NCBI RefSeq assembly: GCF_026341775.1
Contig: NZ_JAPEOB010000003.1
Coordinates: forward strand, 744,001-808,000
Direction of reading: 5' to 3'
From: Streptomyces sp. NBC_00654
GTDB taxonomy: Bacteria; Actinomycetota; Actinomycetes; Streptomycetales; Streptomycetaceae
Length of the DNA stretch: 64,000 bases
In this document: in pieces, positions 51,410 through 60,367 of the stretch
How the letters are laid out: the number at the start of each line of letters is the position of its first letter
Numbering within the stretch: position 1 is the stretch's first letter
Position numbers and translations under genes: made by a program
The notes under the pieces: generated by a model
What the model was told of the DNA's origin: nothing
Seen by the model: the letters and a program-made list of their open reading frames with translations, nothing else
Databases searched by the model: none

Positions 51410-52762
51410 TCAGGCAGGTGACGGCGTCTTCCGCCGGATCACCAGGGCCATCAGGGCCGCCGTCGCGCACAGCGCGCCCGCCGCGTACCAGACCATGTCG
51501 TACGAACCGAACGTGTCCCGTGCCACGCCGCCGAGGAACGCCACCGCCGCCGCGCCGACCTGGTGCGAGGCCAGGACCCAGCCGAAGACGATCGTGCTGT
51601 CCTCGCCGTACTGTTCGCGGCACAGCGCCATGGTCGGCGGGACCGTCGCGACCCAGTCCAGGCCGTAGAAGACGATGAAGAAGATCATCGGCGGATGGAC
51701 GGAGGGCGCCATCAGCATCGGCAGGAAGAGCAGCGAGACGCCGCGCAGCGCGTAGTAGACGGCGAGCAGGCGGCGGGCGTCGAAGCGGTCGGTGAACCAG
51801 CCGGAGAAGACCGTGCCGATGACGTCGAAGACCCCGACGACCGCGAGCAGCGAGGCCGCGGCCGTGATCGGCATGCCGTGGTCGTGGGCCGACGGGACGA
51901 AGTGGGTGCGGATCAGGCCGTTGGTCGAGGCCCCGCAGATCGCGAAGGTGCCCGCGAGCAGCCAGAACGGGCCCGTCCGGGCCGCGTCGCACAGGACGCG
52001 CACCGCTCGCCCCGCCGCGCCCCTGCCCGGCGCGGGCTTCGCCACGTACGTGCCGCCGTACGGAGCGAGGCCCACATCGGCCGGGTGGTCGCGCATCAGG
52101 AGCCAGACGAACGGGACGACCACGAGGGCCGCCAGCGCCACGGTCACCGAGGCCGGGCGCCAGCCGTGTTCGTCGACGATCCAGGCGCAGAGCGGCAGGA
52201 ACACCAGCTGGCCGGAGGCGCCGGCCGCCGTGAGGACACCGGTGACCAGCCCGCGCCGGGCGACGAACCAGCGGTTGGTGACCGTCGCGGAGAACGCCAT
52301 CGCCATCGAACCGGTACCGAGCCCGACGAGCAGCCCCCAATAGATCATCAGCTGCCACGCCGCCGTCATCCAGACGCCGGCCAGCGCCCCGGCGGCCACC
52401 ATGCTCAGCGCGATGACGACCACCCGACGGATGCCGAACCGGTCCATCAGCGCCGCGGCGAAGGGCGCCGTCAGCCCGTACAGCGCCATGTCGATCGAGA
52501 CGGCCAGCCCGATCTCCCCTCGCGACCAGCCGAACTCCGTGTGCAGCGGGTCGATGAGCAGGCCGGGAAGCGAGTTGAACGCCGCACCGCCGATGATCGT
52601 CACGAAGGTGACGGCGGCGACGATCCAGGCCCGGTGGACACGCGGGCGGGAACGGCGTCCTGGCGTCGCATCCCCGGTGCCGGGCCCCGCGCCGCCGGTG
52701 CCGGTCCACCGGCTGTCTTCCCTGGCGGCGCTTTCGGTTGTCTGATTCACGTCGTTCAGCAT
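51410..52762 (-). CDS. MFS transporter, monocarboxylate/OFA-like
   Basis: A 450-residue transporter with a 45-residue hydrophilic N-terminus then 12 helices. FGWSRGEIGLAVSIDMALYGLTAPFAAALMDRFGIRRVV contains the family D/RxGxR loop, and TNRWFVARRGLVTGVLTAAGASGQLVFLPL matches the oxalate/formate and monocarboxylate antiporter group. It could import the organic acid used by the surrounding pathway, but no palindrome is seen at its start and the link is only positional. Confidence 0.87.
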   Translation of the reverse strand: MLNDVNQTTESAAREDSRWTGTGGAGPGTGDATPGRRSRPRVHRAWIVAAVTFVTIIGGAAFNSLPGLLIDPLHTEFGWSRGEIGLAVSIDMALYGLTAPFAAALMDRFGIRRVVVIALSMVAAGALAGVWMTAAWQLMIYWGLLVGLGTGSMAMAFSATVTNRWFVARRGLVTGVLTAAGASGQLVFLPLCAWIVDEHGWRPASVTVALAALVVVPFVWLLMRDHPADVGLAPYGGTYVAKPAPGRGAAGRAVRVLCDAARTGPFWLLAGTFAICGASTNGLIRTHFVPSAHDHGMPITAAASLLAVVGVFDVIGTVFSGWFTDRFDARRLLAVYYALRGVSLLFLPMLMAPSVHPPMIFFIVFYGLDWVATVPPTMALCREQYGEDSTIVFGWVLASHQVGAAAVAFLGGVARDTFGSYDMVWYAAGALCATAALMALVIRRKTPSPA

Positions 52763-52888
52763 CCGGCCGAGGGGCGGACGCGTACGAGTGGCCGGAGGGA
52801 CACGGTTCGCAGGGATCGGGCCATACGACGGCCACGTCCCACGCCCCGGACGGATCGGGCCGTACGACGGCCACGCCCCATCACCCGC

Positions 52889-53329
52889 CTATCCGGCGGC
52901 CGCACCACCCCGCCCCCGGACCCACGCGGCCCCCGCCGCCCACACCGTGTGCGCGCCGTACGCCGCCCCCGCCCCCACCGCGTACCAAAACAGGTCAGGG
53001 GCGTTGAACGTCGAGCCGAGCACCAGCCGGGCCGCCGCGCTGCGCGCGGACAGTTCCGCCGGAACGCCGGTCAGCTGGGCGAACTCCACCGCCCAGCTGA
53101 ACGCCAGCGCCGCCCCCGCAGCGCCCCCCGGCCGCACCCTCGGCGCGACCAGCACCACCAGGGCATGGATCAGCACCGTGTACAGCGCGTCCCCCGCGTA
53201 CTTGGCGACGTCCCCGCCCGCCACCGAGCGGATGCCGAGCCCGGCGGTCACGGTCAGCACCGCCGCGCCCGCCGCCCACATCCGGGTACGTACGGCCGCC
53301 CGCGCGCCCCCGGCCACGCCCGCCGTCAT
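52889..53329 (-). CDS. DUF2809 family membrane protein
   Basis: A 146-residue protein with four helices and the DUF2809 motifs SVAGGDVAKYAGDALYTVLIHALVVL, AFSWAVEFAQLTGVPAELSARSAAARLVLGSTFNAPDLFWYAVG. Function unknown. Its ATG overlaps the stop of the broken MFS gene (ATGA), showing that the two formed an operon before the damage. Confidence 0.8.
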   Translation of the reverse strand: MTAGVAGGARAAVRTRMWAAGAAVLTVTAGLGIRSVAGGDVAKYAGDALYTVLIHALVVLVAPRVRPGGAAGAALAFSWAVEFAQLTGVPAELSARSAAARLVLGSTFNAPDLFWYAVGAGAAYGAHTVWAAGAAWVRGRGGAAAG

Positions 53330-54113
53330 CCCTTCCGCTCCAACCTACGGATCGGCCGGGCCATCAGCAGCACGGCCACCGCCAGCACACTGATCACCGC
53401 CCCGGCCAGCAGCACTTCCGGCGCGCCCACCGCCTCCGCCACCGGTCCGGCCAGCGCGCGGCCCGCCGCCACCATCAGGAGCGAACCCGCCACGTCATAG
53501 GCGTGCAGCCGGTTCAGGGCCTGGGGCGGAACGTGGGTCTGGACCGTGGTCGACCACATCACCAGCCAGAACGCGAACGCCGCGCCGGCCACGAACTGGC
53601 CCACGCCCAGCGCGAACACCGGCATCGCGAGCCCCAGCACCACCAGGTTCACCACCGTGGCCGACAGCGCCGCGGCCCCCGCCGCGAGCGGTCTGCGCGG
53701 TCTCAGCCGCAGGGCGAGCAGGCCACCGACCACGCTGCCCGCGCCGTTCACCGCCATCATCACGCCGTACGTCCCCGAGCCGTGCGCCTCGGTGACCTGG
53801 ACCGCGGTGAGCGGGAGGCCGCCAGCGCGAACCCCACGGACGAGGTGGGACGGCCCGCGCCGAGCAGACCCGCCGTGAGCGCCACGGGGATCATCCCGTC
53901 ACCGAAGAGGGCGACGGTGCGGGCGACGAAGAAGTACCGGAAGTTGCGGTTCCAGAGCTCACCGGAACCGGTTCCGCCCGCCGCCCCCGGCACCGCCCCC
54001 AGCACCGTCCCCGGCACCGCCCCGGGCAGCCGCGGCGAGGGTGGCGGCGGGGGCGGAACCAGGTCGCGTCCCGCACCGGGAATGGACGCGTCGTCTCTCG
54101 GCTTCTCGATCAC
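53326..54113 (-). pseudogene. MFS transporter with internal deletion and frameshift
   Basis: The N-terminal piece (about 54113-53820: LWNRNFRYFFVARTVALFGDGMIPVALTAGLL...SSVGFAL) and the C-terminal piece (53835-53326: AGGLPLTAVQVTEAHGSGTYGVMMAVNGAGSVVGGLLALRLR and onward) are in different frames and meet near 53830. A full transporter is about 400 residues; here about half is present, with roughly helices 2 to 6 gone. The C-terminal half still has ATGs at 53763 but cannot be functional alone. The GTG at 54113 is the likely original start, though it has no ribosome site. Confidence 0.7.
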
Positions 54114-54135
54114 AGCAGTGACATGTACCAGCTTT

Positions 54136-54147
54136 TGGTCTATACCA
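54136..54147. promoter_or_regulatory. candidate GntR/HutC-type operator
   Basis: TGGTCTATACCA fits the GntR-superfamily pattern GTnTAnAC and matches 11 of 12 bases of the core of the Streptomyces DasR site. It overlaps a TATACC -10-like sequence upstream of the GlxA-type regulator. A direct repeat TACCAGCT flanks it. Confidence 0.4.
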
Positions 54148-54171
54148 GCTAGTGGGATAAGGAGGTCCGCC

Positions 54172-55164
54172 TTGCCGCACCGTGTCGTCGTCCTGGCCCT
54201 TGATGGGCTGCTCCCCTTCGAACTGGGCATCCCCCAAAGGATCTTCGGCCGCTCCCTGGGCGTGGAGCCCCACAACAGGGGCCGGAAGCTGTACGAGGTC
54301 ATGACCTGCTCCGTACGCCCGCCGGGCCCCGTCCGCACCGACGCGGACTTCACGATCACCGTCGAACACGGACCGGAGGCACTGGCCACCGCCGACACCG
54401 TCGTGGTCCCCACCTCCTACGAGCTGGGCCCGGTCCACACGGAGGGCAGGCTCACCGAGGAGCTGGCGGCCGCCTTCGCGTTCGTCCGGCCGGGCACCCG
54501 GATGGTGTCCATCTGCACCGGCAGTTACGTCATCGCCGCCGCCGGGTATCTGGACGGACGGCCCGCCACCACGCACTGGTCCTCCGCCGACCACTTCCAG
54601 CGGACCTTCCCGAACGTCCGCGTCGACCCGGACGTCCTGTTCATCGACGACGGCGACGTCCTCACCTCCGCCGGGGTCGCCGCCGGGATCGACCTCTGCC
54701 TGCACATCGTCCGCCGCGACCACGGCACCGCCGTCGCCAACGAGATCGCCCGCCTCACCGTCGTACCCCCGCACCGGGACGGCGGACAGGCGCAGTACAT
54801 CCACCGGCCCGTACCCGAACCGCAGTTCGCGACGACCACCTCCGCCCGCGCCTGGGCACTGGGGCGGCTGGACCGGCCGATCCTGCTGCGGGACATGGCG
54901 CAGCAGGAGGCGATGAGCGTACGGACGTTCACCCGCCGCTTCCGCGAGGAGGTCGGGGTCAGCCCCGGCCAGTGGCTGTCCCAGCAGCGGGTGGAACGGG
55001 CCCGGCACCTGCTGGAGTCCACGGACCTGTCGATCGACCAGGTGGCGCGGGACGCGGGTTTCGGCACGGCGACCTCGCTGCGCCAGCACATCCAGGCGGC
55101 GCTGGGCGTGCCGCCGACCGTGTACCGGCGCACCTTCCGGACGACGGCCGGGCTGGAGCACTGA
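54172..55164 (+). CDS. GlxA-family regulator (DJ-1/PfpI domain plus AraC domain)
   Basis: A 330-residue regulator: DJ-1/PfpI-like domain (RVVVLALDGLLPFELGIPQRIFG...VSICTGSYVIAAAGYLDGRPATTHW; the Cys at the nucleophile elbow is present) followed by an AraC domain (about 225-325: RTFTRRFREEVGVSPGQWLSQQRVERARHLLESTDLSIDQVARDAGFGTATSLRQHI). The start is TTG at 54172, chosen because AAGGAGG precedes it by six bases and the family's conserved PHRVVVLALDG begins right there. Divergent from the broken transporter, its possible former target. Confidence 0.9.
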   Translation: MPHRVVVLALDGLLPFELGIPQRIFGRSLGVEPHNRGRKLYEVMTCSVRPPGPVRTDADFTITVEHGPEALATADTVVVPTSYELGPVHTEGRLTEELAAAFAFVRPGTRMVSICTGSYVIAAAGYLDGRPATTHWSSADHFQRTFPNVRVDPDVLFIDDGDVLTSAGVAAGIDLCLHIVRRDHGTAVANEIARLTVVPPHRDGGQAQYIHRPVPEPQFATTTSARAWALGRLDRPILLRDMAQQEAMSVRTFTRRFREEVGVSPGQWLSQQRVERARHLLESTDLSIDQVARDAGFGTATSLRQHIQAALGVPPTVYRRTFRTTAGLEH

Positions 55165-55317
55165 CCCCGCGTACGGCGGGGCATCGGGAGCCCTGCCCGC
55201 CCCACCCCGCCGTACGCGGCCCGCACCCACCCCCGGCGTACGCGGCACATACGCGGCCCGCCCCGCCCCGGCGTGCACGCGGCCCGGCGTACGCGGCGCA
55301 CACGCGGCCCCCGGGCC

Positions 55318-56367
55318 TCAGAACACCAGCACTCCCCGCGCCACCCGCCCGTGGTGCGCGTCGTCGGCCGCCTTGGCGAAGTCCTCCACCGGGTACGTCC
55401 TGGTCACCAGCTCGTCCAGGAGCAGCCGGCCCTCCCGGTACAGCTCGGCGTAGAGCGCGATATCGCGCTGCGGGCGCGACGATCCGTACCGGCAGCCCAG
55501 GATCGACTTGTCCAGATACATCGACGAGACCAGGAACGACGCCTCGGCCGTCGCCGCCGGAACACCCAGCAGGATCGCCTGGCCGTGCCGGTCCAGCAGG
55601 TCGATCGCCTGCCGGATCAGTTCGGTGCGGCCCACGCACTCGAAGGCGTGGTCCGCGCCGTTCGGCAGGATGTCCCGCACGCCCTCGGCCGAGGTCAGGA
55701 AGTGCGTGGCGCCGAACTGCCGGGCCACCGCCTCCTTCTCCGGGTTCGCGTCGACGGCGACGATGGTCAGGGCACCCGCGATCCGGGCCCCCTGGATCAC
55801 GTTGAGGCCGATGCCGCCCGTGCCGATGACGACGACGGTCTCACCGCGGTCGACCTTCGCCCGGTTGAGTACGGCGCCGACTCCCGTGAGGACCCCGCAG
55901 CCGATCAGGGCTGCGGAGGTCAGCGGCAGACCGGCCGGGATCTTCACCGCCTGTACGGCCTTGACCAGGGTCCGTTCGGCGAAGGCCGAGTTGGAGGCGA
56001 ACTGGAACAGCGGCTTCCCGCCCCGCGAGAACGGCCGCCCCGGCCGGCCGATCGCCTTGCGGCACATCGTGGGGCGGCCCCGGTCGCACTGCGCGCAGGC
56101 CCCGCAGTTCGCCAGCGTGGACAGCGCCACATGGTCCCCGGGAGCCACATGCGTCACCCCGGCACCGACGGCCTCCACCACCCCGGCGCCCTCGTGGCCG
56201 AGGACCACCGGCGCGGGAAAGGGAATCGTGCCGTCGATCACGGACAGATCGCTGTGGCACAGACCCGCCGCGACCACCGCGACCAGCACCTCGCCGGGAG
56301 CCGGGTCGCGTATCTCCAGGTCGTCGACGACCTCGGTCCGCGTGCCGTCGAAAACGACGCCTCTCAT
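55318..56367 (-). CDS. zinc-dependent alcohol dehydrogenase, class III/NDMA-like group
   Basis: A 349-residue medium-chain dehydrogenase. Catalytic zinc: CHSD and GHEGAGVV; structural zinc: CGACAQCDRGRPTMC; nucleotide motif: VIGTGGIGLNVIQGARIAGA. It oxidises an alcohol or hydroxyacyl substrate in the cytoplasm. The ATG overlaps the stop of the acyl-CoA dehydrogenase gene (ATGA). It is the last gene of the SDR-dehydrogenase-ADH operon controlled by site H. Confidence 0.9.
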   Translation of the reverse strand: MRGVVFDGTRTEVVDDLEIRDPAPGEVLVAVVAAGLCHSDLSVIDGTIPFPAPVVLGHEGAGVVEAVGAGVTHVAPGDHVALSTLANCGACAQCDRGRPTMCRKAIGRPGRPFSRGGKPLFQFASNSAFAERTLVKAVQAVKIPAGLPLTSAALIGCGVLTGVGAVLNRAKVDRGETVVVIGTGGIGLNVIQGARIAGALTIVAVDANPEKEAVARQFGATHFLTSAEGVRDILPNGADHAFECVGRTELIRQAIDLLDRHGQAILLGVPAATAEASFLVSSMYLDKSILGCRYGSSRPQRDIALYAELYREGRLLLDELVTRTYPVEDFAKAADDAHHGRVARGVLVF

Positions 56368-57503
56368 CTCGGCTCCCTCGGTAGGCCGAGCACCCGCTCG
56401 GCGATGATGTTCCGCTGGATCTCGTCCGAACCGCCGTAGATGGTGTCGGACCTGGTGAAGAGGAACAGGCGCTGCGCTTCGTCGAGTTCGTACGGGTGGT
56501 GCTCGGACCACGCGGCCGGGCCGACGGCCCCCGCCGGTCCCTTGATCAGCACGGCCAGCTCGCCGAGCCGCTGATGCCAGCCGCCCCACAGCAGCTTGGC
56601 CACACTGGGTGCACCGGGGTCGTCGGTGGCGCCGAGGGTGCGCAGGGCGTTCCAGCGCATCGTCCGCAGCTCGGCCCACTGGCGTACCAGCCGCTCCCGC
56701 AGTACGGGGTCGGTGACGGCGCCGCTCTCCACGGCGGCGCGCACCACCCGGTCCAGCTCGGCGGCGAACCCGATCTGCTGGACCAGCGTGGACACCCCGC
56801 GCTCCAGGGCCAGCAGCCCCATGGCGACGGCCCAGCCGTTGCCCTCGCCGCCCACCACCTCCGCGGCGCGCGCCCCGTCGAAGAAGACCTCGTTGAACTC
56901 GCTGGTCCCCGACATCTGGCGGATCGGCCGCACCTCGATACGGCCCGGCTGGTCCATCTCGACCAGCAGGAACGACAGCCCCCGGTGGCGGGTGGACCCG
57001 GGCTCGGTGCGGGCCAGGACGAAGCACCAGTCGGCGTCCCGGGCCAGCGAGGTCCAGATCTTCTGCCCGGTGACGGCATGGCCGCCCGCCCCGTCCCGTA
57101 CGGCGGCGGTCCGCACCCCGGCGAGGTCGGAACCGGCGTCCGGTTCGCTGTACCCCTGGCACCACAGCGTCTCGCCCAGGGCGATGCCGGGCAGGAAGCG
57201 CCGCCGCTGCTCCTCGGTGCCGTACGCGATCAGGGTCGGGGCGAGGAGGTTCTCGCCGATGTGGCCGACACGGGCCGGGGCTCCGGCCGCGGCGTACTCC
57301 TCGGCCCAGACGACCTGCTGGACCAGGCTCGCGCGGCGGTTGCCGTAGCCCGGCTCCGGGGTGTCCCAGCCGAGGCCGATCCAGCCGTCCCGGCCGAGCG
57401 CGCGTTCCCAGGCGCGGGGGCTGTCGGCCGGGAGACCCGCCTCCAGCCAGGCGCGGGCCCGCGTGCGGAACGCCTCGTCCTCGGGTCCGAAACCGAAGTC
57501 CAT
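56364..57503 (-). CDS. acyl-CoA dehydrogenase
   Basis: A 379-residue dehydrogenase of the FadE17/FadE26-like alpha type. WCQGYSEPDAGSDLAGVRTAAVRDG and VTGQKIWTSLARDADWCFVLART are the FAD/beta-domain motifs; MSGTSEFNEVFFDGARA and YGGSDEIQRNIIAERVLGLPREP (C-terminal FAD contact) follow. This chain type binds FAD and pairs with a smaller beta chain in steroid-CoA oxidation. It lies 181 bp downstream of the SDR gene, the gap being filled by a GGCCGG-rich repeat. Confidence 0.9.
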   Translation of the reverse strand: MDFGFGPEDEAFRTRARAWLEAGLPADSPRAWERALGRDGWIGLGWDTPEPGYGNRRASLVQQVVWAEEYAAAGAPARVGHIGENLLAPTLIAYGTEEQRRRFLPGIALGETLWCQGYSEPDAGSDLAGVRTAAVRDGAGGHAVTGQKIWTSLARDADWCFVLARTEPGSTRHRGLSFLLVEMDQPGRIEVRPIRQMSGTSEFNEVFFDGARAAEVVGGEGNGWAVAMGLLALERGVSTLVQQIGFAAELDRVVRAAVESGAVTDPVLRERLVRQWAELRTMRWNALRTLGATDDPGAPSVAKLLWGGWHQRLGELAVLIKGPAGAVGPAAWSEHHPYELDEAQRLFLFTRSDTIYGGSDEIQRNIIAERVLGLPREPR

Positions 57504-57527
57504 GCGTGCCTCCTGTTTCTGTACGGG

Positions 57528-57563
57528 GGTGGCCCGGGTGCGCCGGGTGGCCCGGGTGCGCCG
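57528..57563. repeat. 18-bp tandem duplication in a GC-rich spacer
   Basis: Two units of GGTGGCCCGGGTGCGCCG (57528-57545 and 57546-57563) are followed by CCGGACCGGGTC-type repeats to 57640. Non-coding spacer between the SDR and dehydrogenase genes. Confidence 0.75.
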
Positions 57564-57684
57564 GGCGGGCCGGCCGACGGGCGGGTCGGCCGGACCGGGT
57601 CTGCCGGACCGGGTCGGCCGGACCGGTCCGGCCCGGTCCGAGCGGGGTGACGGGCGGCCGGCCGGTGCGCGGGCAGTGGCGTGG

Positions 57685-58599
57685 TCAGCCGTTCGGGCGG
57701 GCGCCCGCCTTGGCCGCCGCCGCCATCTCCTCCAGCCGGGCCAGCATCGGCATCGGGTCCACCCCCACCGTCCCGGGCAGGAAGTCGGCGATCCTCTCGG
57801 GGGTCCAGGCGCCCTCCGCGTACCCCGCCCGCAGCTCCCTCGGCTGGGCCCAGACCGCGATCTTCGGTCCCGCGATCGTGTACACCTGGCCGGTGATCCT
57901 CTCCGCCCGCGCGCGTTCGCTCAGCAGGTACACGACGAGGGCCGCCACATCCTCCGGCTCACCGATCTCGGCCAGTTCCATCGGCACATTGGCGGACATC
58001 CGGGTGCGGGCCACCGGGGCGACCGCGTTCGCCGTGACGCCGTACTTGTGCAGACCGAGCGCCGCGCTGCGGACCAGCGAGATGATCCCGCCCTTGGCGG
58101 CGCTGTAGTTGGCCTGGGCCACGCTGCCCTGGTGGTTGCCGCTGGTGAAGCCGATCAGCGTGCCGCCGCCCTCCTGCTTGCGCATCACCGCCGACGCGGC
58201 GCGGAACACCGTGAAGGTGCCCTTGAGATGGGTGGCGAGGACCGGGTCCCACTCCTCCTCGGACATGTTGAAAAGCATCCGCTCACGCAGGATCCCGGCG
58301 ACGCACACCACCCCGTCGATCCTCCCGAACCGTGCGAGGGCCGTATCCACGATCCGCCGGCCGCCCTCCATCGTGGAGATGTCGTCGGCGACCGCCACCG
58401 CCTCCCCGCCCGCCGCCTCGATCTCCTTGACGACGGCCCGCGCGACCTCGCTGCTGGGCTCGCCGCCCTCGATGGAGACGCCGTAGTCGTTGACGACGAC
58501 CTTCGCGCCCTCGGCGGCGGCGGCGAGTGCGACCGCCCGCCCGATGCCCCGGCCGGCCCCGGTGACGGCCACCACCCTGCCTGCCAAGAAGTTCCCCAT
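57685..58599 (-). CDS. SDR-family hydroxyacyl-CoA dehydrogenase-like
   Basis: A 304-residue short-chain dehydrogenase. VVAVTGAGRGIGRAVALAAAAEGAKVVVNDYG is the NAD-binding motif of the HSD17B4/MFE2 type, and NYSAAKGG contains the catalytic Tyr-x3-Lys. The long C-terminal extension also matches that group, which oxidises 3-hydroxyacyl-CoA esters in steroid side-chain and ring breakdown. GGAAGGG precedes the ATG. First gene of the operon ending in the alcohol dehydrogenase. Confidence 0.88.
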   Translation of the reverse strand: MGNFLAGRVVAVTGAGRGIGRAVALAAAAEGAKVVVNDYGVSIEGGEPSSEVARAVVKEIEAAGGEAVAVADDISTMEGGRRIVDTALARFGRIDGVVCVAGILRERMLFNMSEEEWDPVLATHLKGTFTVFRAASAVMRKQEGGGTLIGFTSGNHQGSVAQANYSAAKGGIISLVRSAALGLHKYGVTANAVAPVARTRMSANVPMELAEIGEPEDVAALVVYLLSERARAERITGQVYTIAGPKIAVWAQPRELRAGYAEGAWTPERIADFLPGTVGVDPMPMLARLEEMAAAAKAGARPNG

Positions 58600-58621
58600 G
58601 CCCGGCCCCTTCCCGCGGTTT

Positions 58622-58636
58622 CTGACGGACCGTTAG
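58622..58636. promoter_or_regulatory. regulon palindrome, site H (SDR / cyclase divergent promoter)
   Basis: CTGACG-GAC-CGTTAG, one mismatch, 23 bases from the SDR start and 48 from the cyclase start. TAGATT overlaps it as a plus-strand -10 candidate. Confidence 0.7.
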
Positions 58637-58683
58637 ATTTTACGGGTAGTCAGATACTCCGGCACAAGCCCCAGGAGGTCCCC

Positions 58684-59610
58684 ATGTCCCTGCCGGCCGA
58701 GTTCCACGAGATCGCCGAGCGCGTCAGCAACTGGGGCCGCTGGGGCGCGGACGACGAGATCGGCACCCTGAACCTGATCACCGACGAGGTCGTACGGGAG
58801 GCCGCCGCCACCGTACGTACCGGCCGCCGCGTCGCCCTCGCGCTGCCGCTCCAGCAGGACGGCGTCCAGAGCGGGCTGATCCCGGGGCGGGTGAATCCGC
58901 TGCACACGATGGTCCAGATCAACCAGGAGCTCTTCGGCCCCGGCACCGTCGCCACCAGCGACGACGCCGTCACCATGGGGCTCCAGGCGGCCACCCACTG
59001 GGACGCGCTCACCCATGTCTCGCACGGCGGAAAGATCTACAACGGCCGCCCCGCCGCCTCCATCACCGCCCACGGCGGCGCGGAGTTCAGCTCGATCGCC
59101 GCCGTTCCGCACCTCGTCTCACGCGGGGTCCTGCTGGACGTGGCCCGCGCCCGGGGGGTCGACCGGCTGCCCGGCGGCCACGCCGTCACTCCCGAGGACC
59201 TGGACGCGGCGGAGGAGTTCGCGGGCCTGCGGGTCCGGGCCGGGGACATCGTGCTCGTACGGACCGGGCAGGTGCAGGTCTTCCTGGCGGGCGACAGACA
59301 CGCCTACGGCTACCCGTCACCCGGCCTCTCGGTGCGGACGCCCGAGTGGTTCCACGCCCGCGATGTGGCCGCGGTCGCCAACGACACCCTGACGTTCGAG
59401 ATCTTCCCGCCCGAGATCGAGGACCTGTGGCTGCCGGTGCACGCGCTCGACCTCGTCGAGATGGGCATGCTCCAGGGCCAGAACTGGAACCTCGAAAGCC
59501 TGTCCACAGCCTGTGCGGAGGAGCGGCGCCACGCCTTCCTGCTCTCGGCGATGCCGGAACCGTTCACCGGGGCCACCGGAACCCCGGTCGCCCCGGTGGC
59601 GATCCTGTAG
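58684..59610 (+). CDS. cyclase-family (kynurenine-formamidase-like) metal hydrolase
   Basis: A 308-residue protein with the family metal motif HWDALTHVSHGG (HxxxDxxxH) at about residue 108 and GDIVLVRTG later. It starts NWGRWGADDEIGTLNLIT, characteristic of a long actinobacterial subgroup. The family hydrolyses amides, lactones or cyclic diones; here lactone or ring C-C hydrolysis would fit. CAGGAGG sets the ATG. Divergent from the SDR operon. Confidence 0.87.
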   Translation: MSLPAEFHEIAERVSNWGRWGADDEIGTLNLITDEVVREAAATVRTGRRVALALPLQQDGVQSGLIPGRVNPLHTMVQINQELFGPGTVATSDDAVTMGLQAATHWDALTHVSHGGKIYNGRPAASITAHGGAEFSSIAAVPHLVSRGVLLDVARARGVDRLPGGHAVTPEDLDAAEEFAGLRVRAGDIVLVRTGQVQVFLAGDRHAYGYPSPGLSVRTPEWFHARDVAAVANDTLTFEIFPPEIEDLWLPVHALDLVEMGMLQGQNWNLESLSTACAEERRHAFLLSAMPEPFTGATGTPVAPVAIL

Positions 59611-59655
59611 CGGCCGATGCCGGTCGCGGGCGGCGCGCGAGGACGCGCTCCCCCG

Positions 59656-60225
59656 TTACGAGCGGTTCATGAAGACGCAGGAGGGCGCGCACGGCACCGC
59701 ACCGTGCGCACCGCCGTGCGCACCGCCGTGAGCCATGCCGCCGGACGCGCCCCGGGGCCCGAAGTCCGCCCCGGGCGCGGCGCGGGGCCCCGACTGCTCC
59801 TGGATCACCGGGGGCCGCGCCGGTACGCACCGGTCGACCTCGCACCAGATCCGCTTTCCGGCGCCCTCGGGCTGCCAGCCCCAGCGGTCCGCGAGGCCGT
59901 CCACCAGTTCCAGGCCGCGGCCGTTGGTGTCGTCGCCCTCCGCGTGCCGCTGGAGCGGCGGGCGGTCACTGGCGTCGGCCACCTCGACCCGTACGGTCCC
60001 GGCCCCGCCCCCGGCCGAGCCGAACAGCATCCTCAGCACGGCCGGACAGCCGGTGTGGACGACCGCGTTGGTGACCAGCTCCGAGATGAGCAGGATGAGC
60101 GTCTCGGCGAGCGGTTCGTCGTCCCCTATCCCGGACCCGACCAGGCGCGAACGCGCCCATCTGCGGGCCCGCCCCACCTCCGCGGGATCCGGCCCGACCT
60201 CCAGCTGAACCTGAAGCACCTGCAC
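59656..60225 (-). CDS. ATP-binding anti-sigma-factor-like protein (HATPase_c, RsbW type)
   Basis: A 189-residue protein with an RsbW-like GHKL fold: VGRARRWARSRL, ETLILLISELVTNAVVHTG (N box), VRVEVADASDRPP (G1), GRGLELVDGLADRWGW (G2) and GKRIWCEVD. Such kinases bind sigma or anti-anti-sigma factors; Streptomyces has dozens. A low-complexity tail of about 55 residues with HGGA repeats follows. GTG start without a clear ribosome site. Unrelated to the surrounding pathway. Confidence 0.85.
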   Translation of the reverse strand: MQVLQVQLEVGPDPAEVGRARRWARSRLVGSGIGDDEPLAETLILLISELVTNAVVHTGCPAVLRMLFGSAGGGAGTVRVEVADASDRPPLQRHAEGDDTNGRGLELVDGLADRWGWQPEGAGKRIWCEVDRCVPARPPVIQEQSGPRAAPGADFGPRGASGGMAHGGAHGGAHGAVPCAPSCVFMNRS

Positions 60226-60367
60226 CGCTCACACCATCCGAACCGGCGGACACATCGCCTCGCGCCTCCTCAGGGTCACGGAACGTGATTCCCTTGGGAG
60301 ACAGCATGGTTGACGTACAGTCACCGCAACAAGCGCTTCGGGCATATTCCAGCGCGAAGGAGTACGC

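Noticed and set aside
53503..54171. An N-terminal extension of the GlxA-like regulator from 53503.
   Set aside because: It would overlap the broken transporter on the other strand, lacks codon bias, and the strong ribosome site before the TTG at 54172 marks the family N-terminus.
60310..60324. TTGACG-TAC-AGTCAC as a further regulon site.
   Set aside because: Three of twelve arm positions differ and the neighbouring genes are not catabolic; kept only as a note in the small-protein entry.
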